Shown: positions 20,361-31,700 of the stretch, piece by piece
How positions within the stretch are numbered: position 1 is the stretch's first letter
Layout of the letters: the number at the start of each line of letters is the position of its first letter
Source of the DNA: Micractinium sp. NFX-FRZ
Taxonomy: Eukaryota; Chlorophyta; Trebouxiophyceae; Chlorellales; Chlorellaceae
Assembly (NCBI GenBank): GCA_029339195.1
Contig: JAPTJF010000254.1
Coordinates: 1-64,000, forward strand
DNA: 64,000 nucleotides
Direction: 5' to 3'
Made by a program: the position numbers and the translations under genes
Notes under the pieces: generated by a model
Seen by the model: only the letters and a program-made list of their open reading frames with translations
The model's database searches: none
What the model was told of the DNA's origin: nothing

Positions 20361-20634
20361 GTTCCCAGCTTAGCTCCACTCTGAGAGTCACCCTTTGCAT
20401 GGCCATTGCACACAGCCGCGCCCTGCCATGCAGTGAGCACATATGAACTCATTGCTGTTGCCTGATGGTCAACTGGGTAGCTGCCCCCTCTGGCGGGGGA
20501 GCCCCTCCCAGCCGTGCCCCCACTGTGCCCTGCCCTTTTCCCGACCTTGTGGCAGTAGCGCTCACAGGTGCATGGCTTGCTTCAATTCATGTTCCTCTCA
20601 CGGTGCTGGCCTGTGTGCTCTGGTAAAATGCAGC

Positions 20635-20639
20635 TGTAA
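20635..20639 (+). terminator. TGTAA polyadenylation signal after the small unknown gene
   Basis: TGTAA lies 275 bases after the stop at 20360 and about 195 bases before the next start codon. It supports a separate transcript upstream. Confidence 0.5.
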
Positions 20640-20832
20640 GCACCATTGCATGTCCACGGTGCCGCGGCGTGCAACCTGCAGCACCCGCCTGTCGCGCGAT
20701 GATTGTGCCGGGTTCTTTCCTTCGTCTCTGCGCTCGTCATCCCTCCCTCCCGGTTTCGATCCAATCCAAACGATTCTCGCAGCCTCGCTACTTTGTGAAG
20801 AACCTATCCGAGAGCGTCTGCCGAGCAGCACG

Positions 20833-23800
20833 ATGTTTGAGTTTGCAAAGCATGCGGCCTGGCGGCTCACCTGGGGCCCGGGCCGCATCCCCGACCTAGG
20901 AGGGAGCTGCTTTGTTGTGACGGGAGGGAACAGCGGGCTGGGTGCGCGGGGTCGGGAGGCAAGGGGAAGCGGGGCCGGCGGCGGGGCGGGGCTGGCGGCG
21001 GCGACGCTGAGATGACAGGCAGCAGGGAGTCGTGTGGGCACTGCTAGCTATCTGAACTCACTCCGCTCGTTGTTATGCCCCAAGTTGTTTGCTGTGCAAC
21101 ATATACGCGCAAGTAGGGTATGAAATGTGCAAGCAGCTGGCGGCGCACGGCGCGCATGTCGTGATGGCGGGCAGGAACGAGGAGAAGTGCCGCGAGTGAG
21201 CGAGTTGGGCTGCCTGCCTCTGCTGCCGGCCTGCCTGCCGTTACGCTGGGCGTAGGCTGGCCAGCTGGCTTGGGCCAGGAGCCGTTTGATTGGCAGCCTC
21301 CGCCTGAAGGGCATCTCAAGACGGTGCCTGCCGCCCAGCAACCCACCCGCCCACCCGCCCGCCCGCTCGCTGGCCGTGCCTGCTCACCTCCCTGCCCACC
21401 CACCATGCCTGTCTGCCTGCTTAACCCCCGCCTGTTCTCACACCCCACCTCATCTGCGTCCGTGTCCGCTCACCTCCCTGCACTGCCACCAGGCCTCCCT
21501 CCCTCCCTCTCCGTCCGTCCAGGCCTCACTCCCAGCGCCACCCACCGCTCACCCACCTCCCTTCCCCCGCCTCCCTGCCCCCTCCTCAGCGCCATTGCCC
21601 GCATCCAGAAGGAGGCGGAGCCCAGCGGTACGCTGCGGTACATGCACGTCGACCTGGCCTCCCTGAGGTGGGTGAGGGCAGAGAGTGGCTGCTGCGTGCC
21701 TCTCTACTACTACCATCACTGTGTAGACCAGGAGAAACAGAGATTCCTTGGAGGGCAGGAGTGGAGGACGCACAGGAGGCCAGATCCTCTGGCACTGAAC
21801 GTGTGCACAGAAGGTGCCAGAGGCTGGCGGGCCGGTTGGCGACACCGTGCAGCGCCCCCACGCGGCGACGACCTGCCAGCTACTCCAGCCACCCGGCTGG
21901 CTCCCTGTGTGCATGCTTGCCTCCTCTTGCGTAGCAAGTGCCCCGGGCAGCCCCCTCCCGCGCTCTCAGCCACACCGCCGCTCTTGCCCCCCAAACCGCC
22001 CCCCGCCCCAGGTCGGTGCGCGCATTCGCCGAGGAGTTGCAGGCCAGCCGGCTGCCCCTGCACTGCCTCATCTGCAATGCTGGGCTTGGCCTGCCGCACG
22101 AGAGCCACACAGAAGACGGATTTGAGACCACCGTGGGTGAGCGAGACCAGCACGTGCAGCGGGCTGGCTGTGCGTCCTTCCTTTTCTCTCCTCTGGTGCC
22201 CTCCACTGCACGCCCCCCGCCTCCTCCCATGACCGCCATACTTCGCCCCGTGATGCCGCTTGTCTGTGTTACTTTTCTATTCTGTGCCCTCCCTCTCATG
22301 CACATCACTCGCAGGCGTCAACTTCTACTCCCACTTCTACCTGTGCCACCTGCTGCTGGACCAGCTCAAGGCCAGCGCCCCCGCCAGGTCAGCGTGCACA
22401 GCAGGGCACAGCATGCACTCCTGCTCCTAATGGCACCTGCCTCTCACCCTCCATCAGCCTGGGGGCCTGCCCCTGCCTGGCCCGGCCTTGGTGCCCCCGC
22501 CAGCCTGCCTGCCTGCCTGCCACTCTGCCCCGGCCATCTGCTTCGCCGCCTGCCCCTCACTGGCAGCACTCGGTTGCCTCTGCACCCCCCAACCCCAGTG
22601 GGCCACTGCCCTTGTTCCGAGCAGGATTGTGTTCATGAGCTCGCCGGAGGAGGCACGGGGGTTTGTCCCCTGGGATGACATGAAGTGAGCGGGGAGGGTG
22701 CAGGGTTGGGGATGGGCAGCTGGCGGCTGGCACAGGCCCAAGCTGCCTGGTAAGGGAGGGCAGGAGGGGCCCACAGTTGGGTGCTGACAGAAGTAATTGC
22801 TAAGACTTGGTGGTAACTCGATGCGTAGGGGCCTGACACCTGCCCGGTGCAACAGCTGAGTACTCTGCGGAGCAAAAAGAAGCCGGAGGGCAGCGAGGGT
22901 AGGAACAAGCATGTGCCTACGGGGGCCCGGGGCATCGAGGCCCGGGCGAGAGGTCAAAGGCAGCTTCTTGGCCTGGCACTGTCGCCTGGCTCTGCCCGCC
23001 AGCGCTTGCGATTGTGCCCGTTGCCCCTCACCTGCTGCCTGCACCTCCACTGCTTCATCTCCACTGCTTCATCTCCACTGCTTCATCTCCACTGCTTCAT
23101 CTCCACTGCTTTATCCCTTGTGTTCCCCGTCCGACAGGGGAGTGAACGTGGAGAAGAGCGACTTCAACTGGTGAGGGCGGGGGCGCCATCACCCCGGGAA
23201 ACGGAGTTGGTAGAAGGAGTGTGGGGTGGGGTTGAGGGGAGGGTGCCCGCCAGGCCACACACAAACGTGGGCCACAGAGTGCACACCTGTGCTGCGTGAC
23301 CCACCTCCAGCATTCACAGCGGCGCGGGCAACCTTTTGCCCACCAGTCCCTTCACCCCCGCCTACCCTGCCTGCCTGCCTGCCGCTTGCCTGCCTGCCAT
23401 GGAACCAAGTGGCGCATGCCTGCTTACCTCTCCCCCCGCTGCCCCCTGCCAGGTACGGCAGCGCCAACCTGTGGAAGCTGATGGCAGGCAAGGAGCTGGC
23501 GGAGCGGCTGCATGTGAGCGGTACAGAGGGAGGAGGGGGGAGGCCGGTCTGAATCGAGAGAAAATGCGGCATGTAGAGGGGAGGCGGGAGTAGTCGGGCC
23601 AGGCAGGGCGCCATGTCATAAGGCGGCGGTGGGCGGGATCCATGGATGGGGGCAGGGCGCGCGCTGCTGGCAGGCCATGGCAGTAGGCAGTCGGCAGCGC
23701 TCCCCAGTGCTGAGCTGGTAGTGGGTGGCCACAGCTGCTGCTCAGGCTGCTCGGGCATGCAGCCATCCGGCTGAGGGCTCAGTGGGGTACCGGGGCAGCT

Positions 23801-24557
23801 GGCCCTAGGGCACAGCAGGAGACAGGCATGCCCTTCATGCCAATCAACCATGGGACCGCCCGCTGGCTCTGCATGTGCCCTGCAATGATTGGCCATGCAC
23901 CGCTCCGCCCGCCTGCTTTGCTGCCACCCCCTGCCCTCCAGATTGTGAGCCCATGCATCGCTCCGCCTGCCCCCTTTGCTAACGCCGCCCCCCCACCCCC
24001 TCCTCTTGCAGGGCACGGGCGTGGATGTGTTTGTGGTGCAGCCGGGCATGAGCCAGACCGACTTCTTCCCCAAAATGGTGTGCGGGTGGTGCTACTAGTA
24101 GGGTTTGGTAGGGCAACAGGGAAGCTGAGTGTGGTCCGGTCGGGTCGTGTGCCGTGGGCGGCGCACGTAATCGCGCCGCCGCCCACGGCCCAGCTGACTG
24201 CTGCCCTTGCCAGCGTGTGCATGGGGGGACATGGGCAGACCCCCCCCCCCCTGTTTTTGCACGCGTGCACGGCTGCTCACCCCAGGCAGAGCCATGCTGT
24301 GCTGTGCTGTGCTCACAGGCGGAGAGCACACACGCACAAGAAGCATTTCCTTCTGCGTTCAAGCGGTTTCCACATGAACTGGGTTTTGATCGAGTTGCAG
24401 GACTACTCACAGACCGAGAGCACCACCCACAACAAGATGCAGCAGCTGGGGGGGCAGTCGGCGGCGCGCGGCGCCACGTCAGCGCTGTTCGCCGCCACCG
24501 AACCATCCCTGGCAGGTGGGTGGGCCTGTCAGGTGTCATTTGGCTGCCAAGCGCACG

Positions 24558-24602
<45 letters not shown>

Positions 24603-25429
24603 ATGCCCTGCCCATCATGCTGCACCCGCCTCTGCCCCACCTGCCCTCCGCGTGCCCTGGCTGCCCTGCCTGTTGCCCCGGTGATCGCCCTGCCCTGCAG
24701 GCGAGGGTGCCTCCGGGTCTTACTTCGGCCCCTACTACTTCCGCCTGCCCAACTGGTTTTCGGCGCACTTCCCCGCCACTTTCAACCTCTTCCAGGCGAG
24801 CAGGCACAGGGCACGGGCGGGCGGGCAGGTGGGCAGGTGGGCGGTCTGCTGCTGCCCAGAGGAGGAGGCAGGTGTACACATGTGTTCGTGGCGTGACGGG
24901 CAGGCACCGGCAGGCAGCCTGGGGTGCAACATGCGGCACAGCCCGCCTTCAAGCATGCAAGTCCAAATGCCCCTGGCCCCCCGCAGACCATGTCTCTGGA
25001 ACCGGCCAACAGCCTGGCCAGGGACCCGCAGGCCAGGTGGGCGGGCAGGCGCTGCTCCCGCCAGCCTTTGTTTGCCCTGGGCCAGCATTGGCAGTCTGCT
25101 GGTGCAGTGTGCACATGAAGCGCCACCCTGGGGGGCACCAGTTTCGTGGTAGATGGTTGGGTGCTCTTGGCACACGCATTTCGGACTAATGTATTGTAGT
25201 CGTCATGGAAGGCTGGGCAAAGCACGTAACTGCACGGTGCGGCTGCCAGCAGTGCACAGGCCCCCCCCAATGTGCATGCCCGCCATGGTGCTTCCACCCG
25301 TGCGTTTTCCCTTCCTGCAGGTGCCGGCTGTATGAGGCCGCGGCCGATGCGCTGGAGGAGACGCTGCACAGCCCCCTGCCCAACCGCCTGGCCAGCCCGG
25401 CTGGCACCCAGGAGGCAGCTGCCGCATAG
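20833..25429 (+). CDS. Short-chain dehydrogenase/reductase, retinol dehydrogenase-like, altered active site
   Basis: Exons are 20833-20941, 21117-21195, 21590-21667, 22012-22136, 22315-22387, 22625-22684, 23138-23170, 23453-23513, 24012-24077, 24401-24515, 24701-24795, 24987-25036 and 25321-25429, giving 350 residues. It has a Rossmann fold with TGGNSGLG (30-37, dinucleotide binding), HVDLASLRSVRAFAEEL, CNAG and IVFMSS. The family (WWOX, protochlorophyllide-reductase and retinol-dehydrogenase relatives) oxidises or reduces lipophilic alcohols or ketones with NAD(P). In the catalytic helix the usual YxxSKLANxxxAKEL reads YGSANLWKLMAGKEL. The catalytic Lys position (191) is Asn, and the Lys sits three residues later. 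Activity may therefore be changed or lost. The rest of the fold looks intact: TGVDVFVVQPGMSQTDFF follows normally. The intron after 24795 uses a GC donor. The substrate is unknown. Confidence 0.92.
23045..23114 (+). repeat. Five tandem copies of a 14-base unit in an SDR intron
   Basis: CTCCACTGCTTCAT is repeated five times, the last copy with one change, ending about 23 bases before the acceptor of the 33-base exon at 23138. The unit is pyrimidine-rich and may act as an extended polypyrimidine tract. Confidence 0.9.
24558..24602 (+). repeat. (TGC)15 microsatellite in an SDR intron
   Basis: Fifteen uninterrupted TGC units lie in the intron between the exons ending at 24515 and starting at 24701. 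It is non-coding and likely polymorphic. Confidence 0.95.
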
Positions 25430-25991
25430 CTAGCTGTGTGCAGCAGGATTGGCCTCATGTGCAGCAAGTGCCGCCCCGGTCAGGGAGAGGAAAGGAGAGA
25501 GCTGCCGTCTGGGGTGAAGGGAAGATGCACTGTTGAAGCTCAACGACTTTTTGAATGCACAGATTGTCGAGAGCAGACGTGTTGGCCTGCTCTGGGCAGG
25601 CAGCACTTCGCCGGCCCAGCAGCTGGTCAGGCTGGCCAGCTGGGCCACCTGCCCGCAGCCTGGGCACTTGCCAGCTGTAATGGGCCACTGCAGGGACACG
25701 TTAAGCGTGCAAACGCGGTTTCCCACCGCGTGGACGTCTGCCAGCTGCCAGGGGTACTCTGTGGTAGCTGCGGGGCAGGTGGACGAGGCCCGCTCTGCAC
25801 CACTCGATCGCCGGGCCGCCGAGCATAAAGGCGCGTGCCCCCGCGTTCACCGGCATTCCAACATTCGATTGCCCTTGTCTCAGCCAAGCAAGCCGCGCGC
25901 TCCGCCCGCCTCTGCACCAACTCGTGGCCGCCCCTCCAGCTGCCCCCCCGTCCGTCCTCTTCACCGCCCCCGCTCACCGGCAGGCTACCCC
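25430..25991. other. Intergenic: SDR 3' UTR and promoter of the Cys-rich gene
   Basis: About 560 bases. The left half is the presumed SDR 3' UTR ending near 25700. The right half leads into the start at 25992. A frame is open upstream of that start, but it shows no conserved features. Confidence 0.5.
25676..25680 (+). terminator. TGTAA polyadenylation signal of the SDR gene
   Basis: TGTAA lies 247 bases after the SDR stop codon, in otherwise non-coding sequence. Confidence 0.55.
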
Positions 25992-27790
25992 ATGACCCGC
26001 CCCACCCTGGCCATGGCCCTCCTGGCCGCGGTACTCTTCGTCATGGCCTCAGGTGGGTGCCCTCCTGCGTCCCTCAGACATGCTGGGGTGTGCAGCAGCC
26101 TGGCCACGCCTGCCGCAGCCACACGCTGCGCACCCGACCCCGCAGCCACACACTGCGCACCGCACCTCGCAGCCGTGCCCCGCCCGCCAGCTGACAGGCA
26201 ATCCCCAGCCTTGCCCACCCCCGCTTGCCTGCAGGCGCCTCTGCGGGTTGCACCCTGAAGGGCTGCCAGAGCTGCTCCTCCAAGACCAGGTGGGTGGGAG
26301 GGGAGGGAGGGAGGGAGGGAGGGGGGTGGGTGGGATATCCTTGGGATACCCCTGGTCGCGGTTTGCGGTACGAGCAGTGTTGGGAGCAGGAGGTGCATGC
26401 ATCGCGTGTGAGGTGTGCCCGCAGCCTCCCACGTGCGAGATGCGCACACCCTGCCTGTCACTCCCGCTGGGTGCAGAGATGTCACTGCTTGGCTCGAGCC
26501 TGCCTGCCTCACAACCTCCACCTCTGCGCTGCCCGTGCCTGTGCAGGTGCCGGGTGTGCAAGGTGGGGTGGTACAAGGACCCCTCCTCCTGGCGCTGCCG
26601 CGCCTGCCCCCCCGGCTGCTCCGCCTGCAAGCTGTGGCAGGGCAAGGTGCTGTGCACCAAGTGCACCAAGCACTTTGTCCTGGCCTCCGGCAAATGCGTG
26701 CGCCCCAGCCCCCACACCTGCCCCATGCCTCACTGGGACATGCATGTGAGTACCGGGGTGTGTGTTACAGTCACCCCGCATAGTGTAGGGGTGTGTGGTG
26801 GGGTGTGTGGTGGAGGGCTGGGTGGAGGGGTGGGACTTTCCCATGTATATATACAGCCCGGCCATCTCTGCGCACGCAGCCTGCTGCTGCGCCACTTCGC
26901 TCACAGCAACCCTCTGACCACCCACCCCACCCCACCCCTGCTCTCACCCTCCCAGATGTTTGAGTGGGTCGATGTGTACGGCCGCACCGACAAGGGCGGC
27001 TGCGTCAAGGTGGGTGGGTGCCTGCCCCATGCTGCCTGCTGAGCGCTGCTGCTGCTGCTGTCACCAGCTGGTGCCTGGCTGTGTGGAAAGGAGGGCGGTG
27101 AAGGAGGCCGCCGAACGTGCTGTTAATGGCAGGCACGACACCCGGGCCGGCAAGCCAAGAGGGCCATAGTCCTATTGGCACCCACTCCTCACCCTGCCCC
27201 CCCTGCCTGCCTTCCCTCACCGCCTGCAGTGCACCCCCACGGGCGACCACAAGGGGTGGTGCAAGGCCTGCGACGGCGACCACCCCTCCATCTGCACCCA
27301 CTGCCACGACCCCAACAACCACCACCCCATGTACATCGACCACTCCGGGGCCTGCCAGTTTGTGAGTGCACCACGCCGCGCCCAGCCGCACAGAGCCTGT
27401 GTGCGTGCGGTCGCCTGCACGCACAGAGCGCTCTGCCAGCATCGGCCGATGTCCTCTCCTGCCAGCATTCGCTGGCCCATCCGTGCGCCCCTCCCAGCAT
27501 CTGCGTGGTTCAGCTATGACAGCGTTGCACCTGCAGGCCAGTTGGCTGCCTGCGGCTGGCAAACAACAGCAATGAACAGGGCAGTGCGCTTGTCGGCCTC
27601 CGCCTTTTGCCCACCAAGCCTCACCCTCCCTCCCTCCCCTCCTCCGCCCCTGCTTGCCTCCTTGCAGTGCTCCCAGGCCCACGAAGGCTGCCTGGCCTGT
27701 CACGACCGCATGGGCGCCGTGGTGTGCGACTCGTGCGATGAGAGCAAGGGGTACCACTCCGACGGCATCGGCGGCTGCGCCATGCACTGA
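25992..27790 (+). CDS. Secreted or surface Cys-rich protein, CxxC type
   Basis: Exons are 25992-26052, 26235-26289, 26547-26745, 26956-27009, 27230-27361 and 27668-27790, giving 207 residues. The N-terminus is a clear signal peptide (MTRPTLAMALLAAVLFVMASG). The rest is a chain of CxxC and CxxxC units (CTLKGCQSCSS, CRVCKVGWYKD, CRACPPGCSACK, CTKCTKHF, CKACDGDH, CTHCHDP, CLACHDRMGAVVCDSC). This resembles the furin-like/growth-factor-receptor Cys-rich fold seen in many protist surface proteins. There is no transmembrane segment or GPI-type tail, so it is probably secreted or wall-associated. A His-rich stretch (PNNHHPMYIDH) could bind metal. The exact family and function are unknown. All junctions are phase-consistent. 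Confidence 0.78.
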
Positions 27791-28719
27791 AGCCGGGCGC
27801 ACATGGCAGCGTGCGCAGGCGGCCCCGATGCCATTGGGCGGTCTGTGCTGCTTTGCCACTGTACCATGACGGCCACCGCTCTGGTTTGGCTTACAAATCC
27901 CACGCCGACTCTCCTCTTCCTGCGTACTCCCATGAGCCCTGATGGCTCCTGGCCCCTGGTCCACATACTTACAAGGACTCTTCTGATTCATTGATTCATT
28001 GATTGATGGGCTGATTGACTGTACAGCGGTGATTGACATGTCTGTGTTGTCCCTGGCAGCCGCCCTGCACGGCCGCCACATGCCTGAGAGTTCTCGATGT
28101 AAGAGCACGCGACCTACTTGAGTCGCCCTCTCAGGCGGATGGTAGACGCCAGGGTGCGCACTTCCTGTGTGTTCGTGTGTGTGTAAGAGGCACTGGCAGC
28201 TGTGGAGGGCAGCGCTTGGTGGCATCACTGCCGCCGACGGCAGCACCAACATCTGTGGCATGGGAGGCACTTGCCTGTGCAGAAAGCCCTGGAACCCGTT
28301 CACCCTGAGCCAGAAAACCTCGTTTCAAGCAAGGGGCACAAGTGAGGCTGGCAACGAGGGCTGGGCAGGCCTGGTGCCTGCACCCAGAAGCCCTCCCTTC
28401 ACGGCTGTACCGGAGGAATGTGTGGCCAAACTGTGCTGCCGTCCTGGCACACGTGCTTGCCCACCTACGACAGCACCCTGTTCCACAGCTTGGCTGCCAG
28501 CTACAGTTGACTGACCAGCGCACCCACAGTGGGGCCCGCCCGGTGTGACACTCAGAAGCCGCCAGCGCTCCTTTATGCTTAAGCCCCTGTGTTTGTGTGG
28601 GTGTGAAGGCAGCTTCCGCTCCAGCTACCGTGGTACTGCTGCACCCGACCCAGCCCTAGTTGTCGTTCCCGCCGGCTTCTGGCCACCTCGCCTCGTTTTG
28701 CAAGCGCAGTTCGATCAAG
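27791..28719. other. Intergenic region before the 23-exon secreted-protein gene
   Basis: About 930 bases. It holds the presumed 3' UTR of the Cys-rich gene, including an imperfect ATTGATTC repeat near 27983-28020, and then the promoter of the next gene. Short frames on both strands show no recognisable features. Confidence 0.45.
28098..28102 (+). terminator. TGTAA polyadenylation signal of the Cys-rich gene
   Basis: TGTAA lies 308 bases after the stop. A second TGTAA occurs near 28181 and could be an alternative. Confidence 0.45.
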
Positions 28720-31700
28720 ATGCCCGGCCTGCATGCCGCCTCGCCGCTCGGGGCGGGGCGCGCCCTTGCCCTCGCGGCCCTCCTCCTCGCCACCCTCCAG
28801 GGCGGGTCAGAAGGCCTGGAGAGCTCTGCAGCTCTGCCCTCCGTGCGCAGGTAAGAAGTATGTTTCATGGCAGAAGGCGGCCAGGTATGTTCCCGGCCTG
28901 GGGCGTGCAACCAGGAAGGCAGTGCCGCTGAGCCACTGATACAACCGCCAGTACCAAAGCCGCCACTGCTGCCGCCGCCGCCGCTGCTCTTGCCCTGCCC
29001 AGCAGCACCACCTGGGGTGGCCGTCGTTCTCTCAAATTGAACCAGGCCAACGTCGATGTTGCGGGTGGATTTCCAGGCGCAGGAGTTTCCCTTCCCGCAC
29101 CCAACGGGTGAGCGCAGGTTTACCCTTTGGGGGGGGCACGGCGGGCGGTGGGACCTGCACCAACTCCCCGAGTGTTTCCCTGGGCAGCTGGCTGGCTGGC
29201 TGGCTTCTCCCGCGTGCTGACTGGTCACCCTGGTGGTCGATGGTCTCCTCCCGTGTGGGAGGCAACCTCATCGCCGCACCTGTGTGGGTAGTGCGTGCAC
29301 GCATGCACAGACATTTGGTCTGGGCAACTTGCAGGCGCTGCCAGCCTCACACCTTACGCACTACTGTTAGTGCGCTACGCTCACAAACAAATGCCTGTGC
29401 CCCCCACTTCTCCGCCGCAGCATTGGATGGATTGTGTCGATCAAGAGCCGTGACGGGTGAGAAAGCCAGCGTGCTCCCCCGCCAGCCAGCCTGTGCCCGC
29501 TCAGCCGGCAAGCCGCAGGCATGCAACCAATGCCTGGTGCCCTTCAATGCTTCAGGGCAGACCGTGCCATGAGGGGCAGCAGGGGGCTGAGCCCGTGCCC
29601 CCCGCCCCCCTGGGCCAGCCGGCCCCTCAGCTCTGCGACCCACCCTCAACCAGAGCTTGCGTGTGCTCTGGGATTTTGCCTGCGCGTCACAGAGACAGGG
29701 AGCTCTCCCGCCTATGGAGGGAGCGCGCACACTTTGTTCCCTTCCGCCCTCGGCTGCCCTGCAGGGCCCACGCCTGCGCCGGCTTTGTGGTGAACATGGG
29801 CGACACAGGCGTGGGCGTGATGACGGGCAGGGTCATTGCCACGTCGGCGCGCTGCTTCAAGAACGGCGTCCTGGGGGTGGCCTCAAACCTGCTCAACCCA
29901 GAGGTGCGGTGCGGCGGCAGTGCTCCCTTTGCTTGCTCTCAACCAACCAGATTCTGACAGGGCTAACGCGTGGCTGGTTTGTGTCAGCACTGGAAGGGGG
30001 TGGGCCCAAGCCTGCTCCGCGGAGAGACGGGACCCCGCTTGCTTGACGGGGTTCAGGAGGGGACCGGCAGGGCGGGGCCTACAGGCATGCCCTCCTCGTT
30101 TTCCTGTCTCATCCAGTGGCGCAGAGGCCCCCACTCACCACGACTCCCCTGCCCATCCCTGCCCAACTGGATGTGGCAGGTGTACATTGGTGGCGGGCAC
30201 GTTTTGCCCCAGAGTTCGGCGCCGCGTGCGGGGCAAATGACTGCGGTACGTGCACACTTGCGCTGCTCCGCTGCTCCCCACGCTTGCTGCCAGCTGCCAC
30301 GCTGTGGGCCACCTTGTGCATGCACTGTGCGCTGTTGCGCACCCAGCAGGTCTGCATGCACCCAGCAGGTCTGCATGCACTCGCCCACATGGCCCAGGCC
30401 CGGCCGATCGGGTTATGGTCAGCCCCGCCTTTGGCTGCTCCACCTGCAAGCTGTCAAACCCGGCCCTGTCGAGAGTGCTGGCTGTGCGCGCCTCCTCCCC
30501 TCCTAACCTCTGGCTGCTCGCCCCAGCTTACGCCTCGCCCATTGCCCGCTTCCCCTCCTGCCCCCCCCGCCCCGGCCGTCCCGCAGGCCCCCCCATACAC
30601 AGAGGTTGTGCGCAGCGTGTATGGCACATGGATTCCAAACGGCACCAAGTAAGGCACTGCACCAGGGCAGACGGGGCAGGGCCATGCATGCAGAAACACA
30701 CACAGTCCACGCCTGCGGCCTACCGGCAGCTCCGTGGCAGACCACACCCAGCCGGCAGCGCCCCTTGTCCCTACTAGGCAAGGGAGCGATGGATGCAGTA
30801 GACCCCTCCCTCCCCTGCATGCGCTCAACTCATTCCTCACCCAGCACGCCCCCCTCCCCCCACTGTTTGCATGGCAGCCCGCTGACTAATGCCGCGGGGG
30901 GCCCAGCGTACAATTCTGCCACCGACGAGAACGACATTGGTGGGTGGGAGGGCAGGGTGGGCGGCATGTGCCTGCCAGGGCGAATGGCCGGCGGGTGCGC
31001 CTACATGGCTGAGTGCGTGGGCTTGGTAGTTGAGCAGTTGACAGGGTGGAAATGTGGAGGCGGTGGGGGCGCGGGGGGATAAATGCGTAGTTAGGTTGGT
31101 CATTGGACAGTGTGCAAGAGGCAGATGAAGGCAAGCACGCAGGCGGCATGTGGTGGCTTGTTAAATGCCTATGTGTATGTCCGGAGGGGGCGGAGGGCTG
31201 CCGATGTCATGCCCAACTGCTCGTACTCTGCAACATACCTGCTTGAGCTGCATGGTCGGACAGAGCCTGGCGCGCTTAAAGCGTGCCTCTCATATTGCCT
31301 CCACCTCCCTCCCCTCACGCTTCCCAAAACAGCCCTGCTGTTGCTGGATGCCCAAGTGGGGCCCCCTACAGTCCCATCCATGCGCATGCCCCCAAGTGAG
31401 GTGGCACAACACGGAGGAAGCAGTGCTTAACAGCCACGGCGGGGCTGAGTGCCTGAAGACGCTTGCCAGATGCTTGCGTTCCTGCTGGGTCATCTTAGTA
31501 AGGAGCTCGCCATGTGACAGCGCGTGTGCGCCTTGTTAGCCAGCGCTATCCGGGCTGCCGCACAATCAACGTGCGCCCTCTCCGCAGCGCACCTGGCGGC
31601 GCATGCATCAGCCCCACGTGCCATCTACTATTTGCTCTGCCCACGCGCGCAGAAGCAAGCACTGGCTGCAAGGCGGCCTCCGGCAAGCCGTGCGCCGTGG

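Noticed and set aside
21270..22232. 320-residue open frame across SDR introns
   Set aside because: It is mostly Pro-rich intron sequence in a frame different from the SDR exons.
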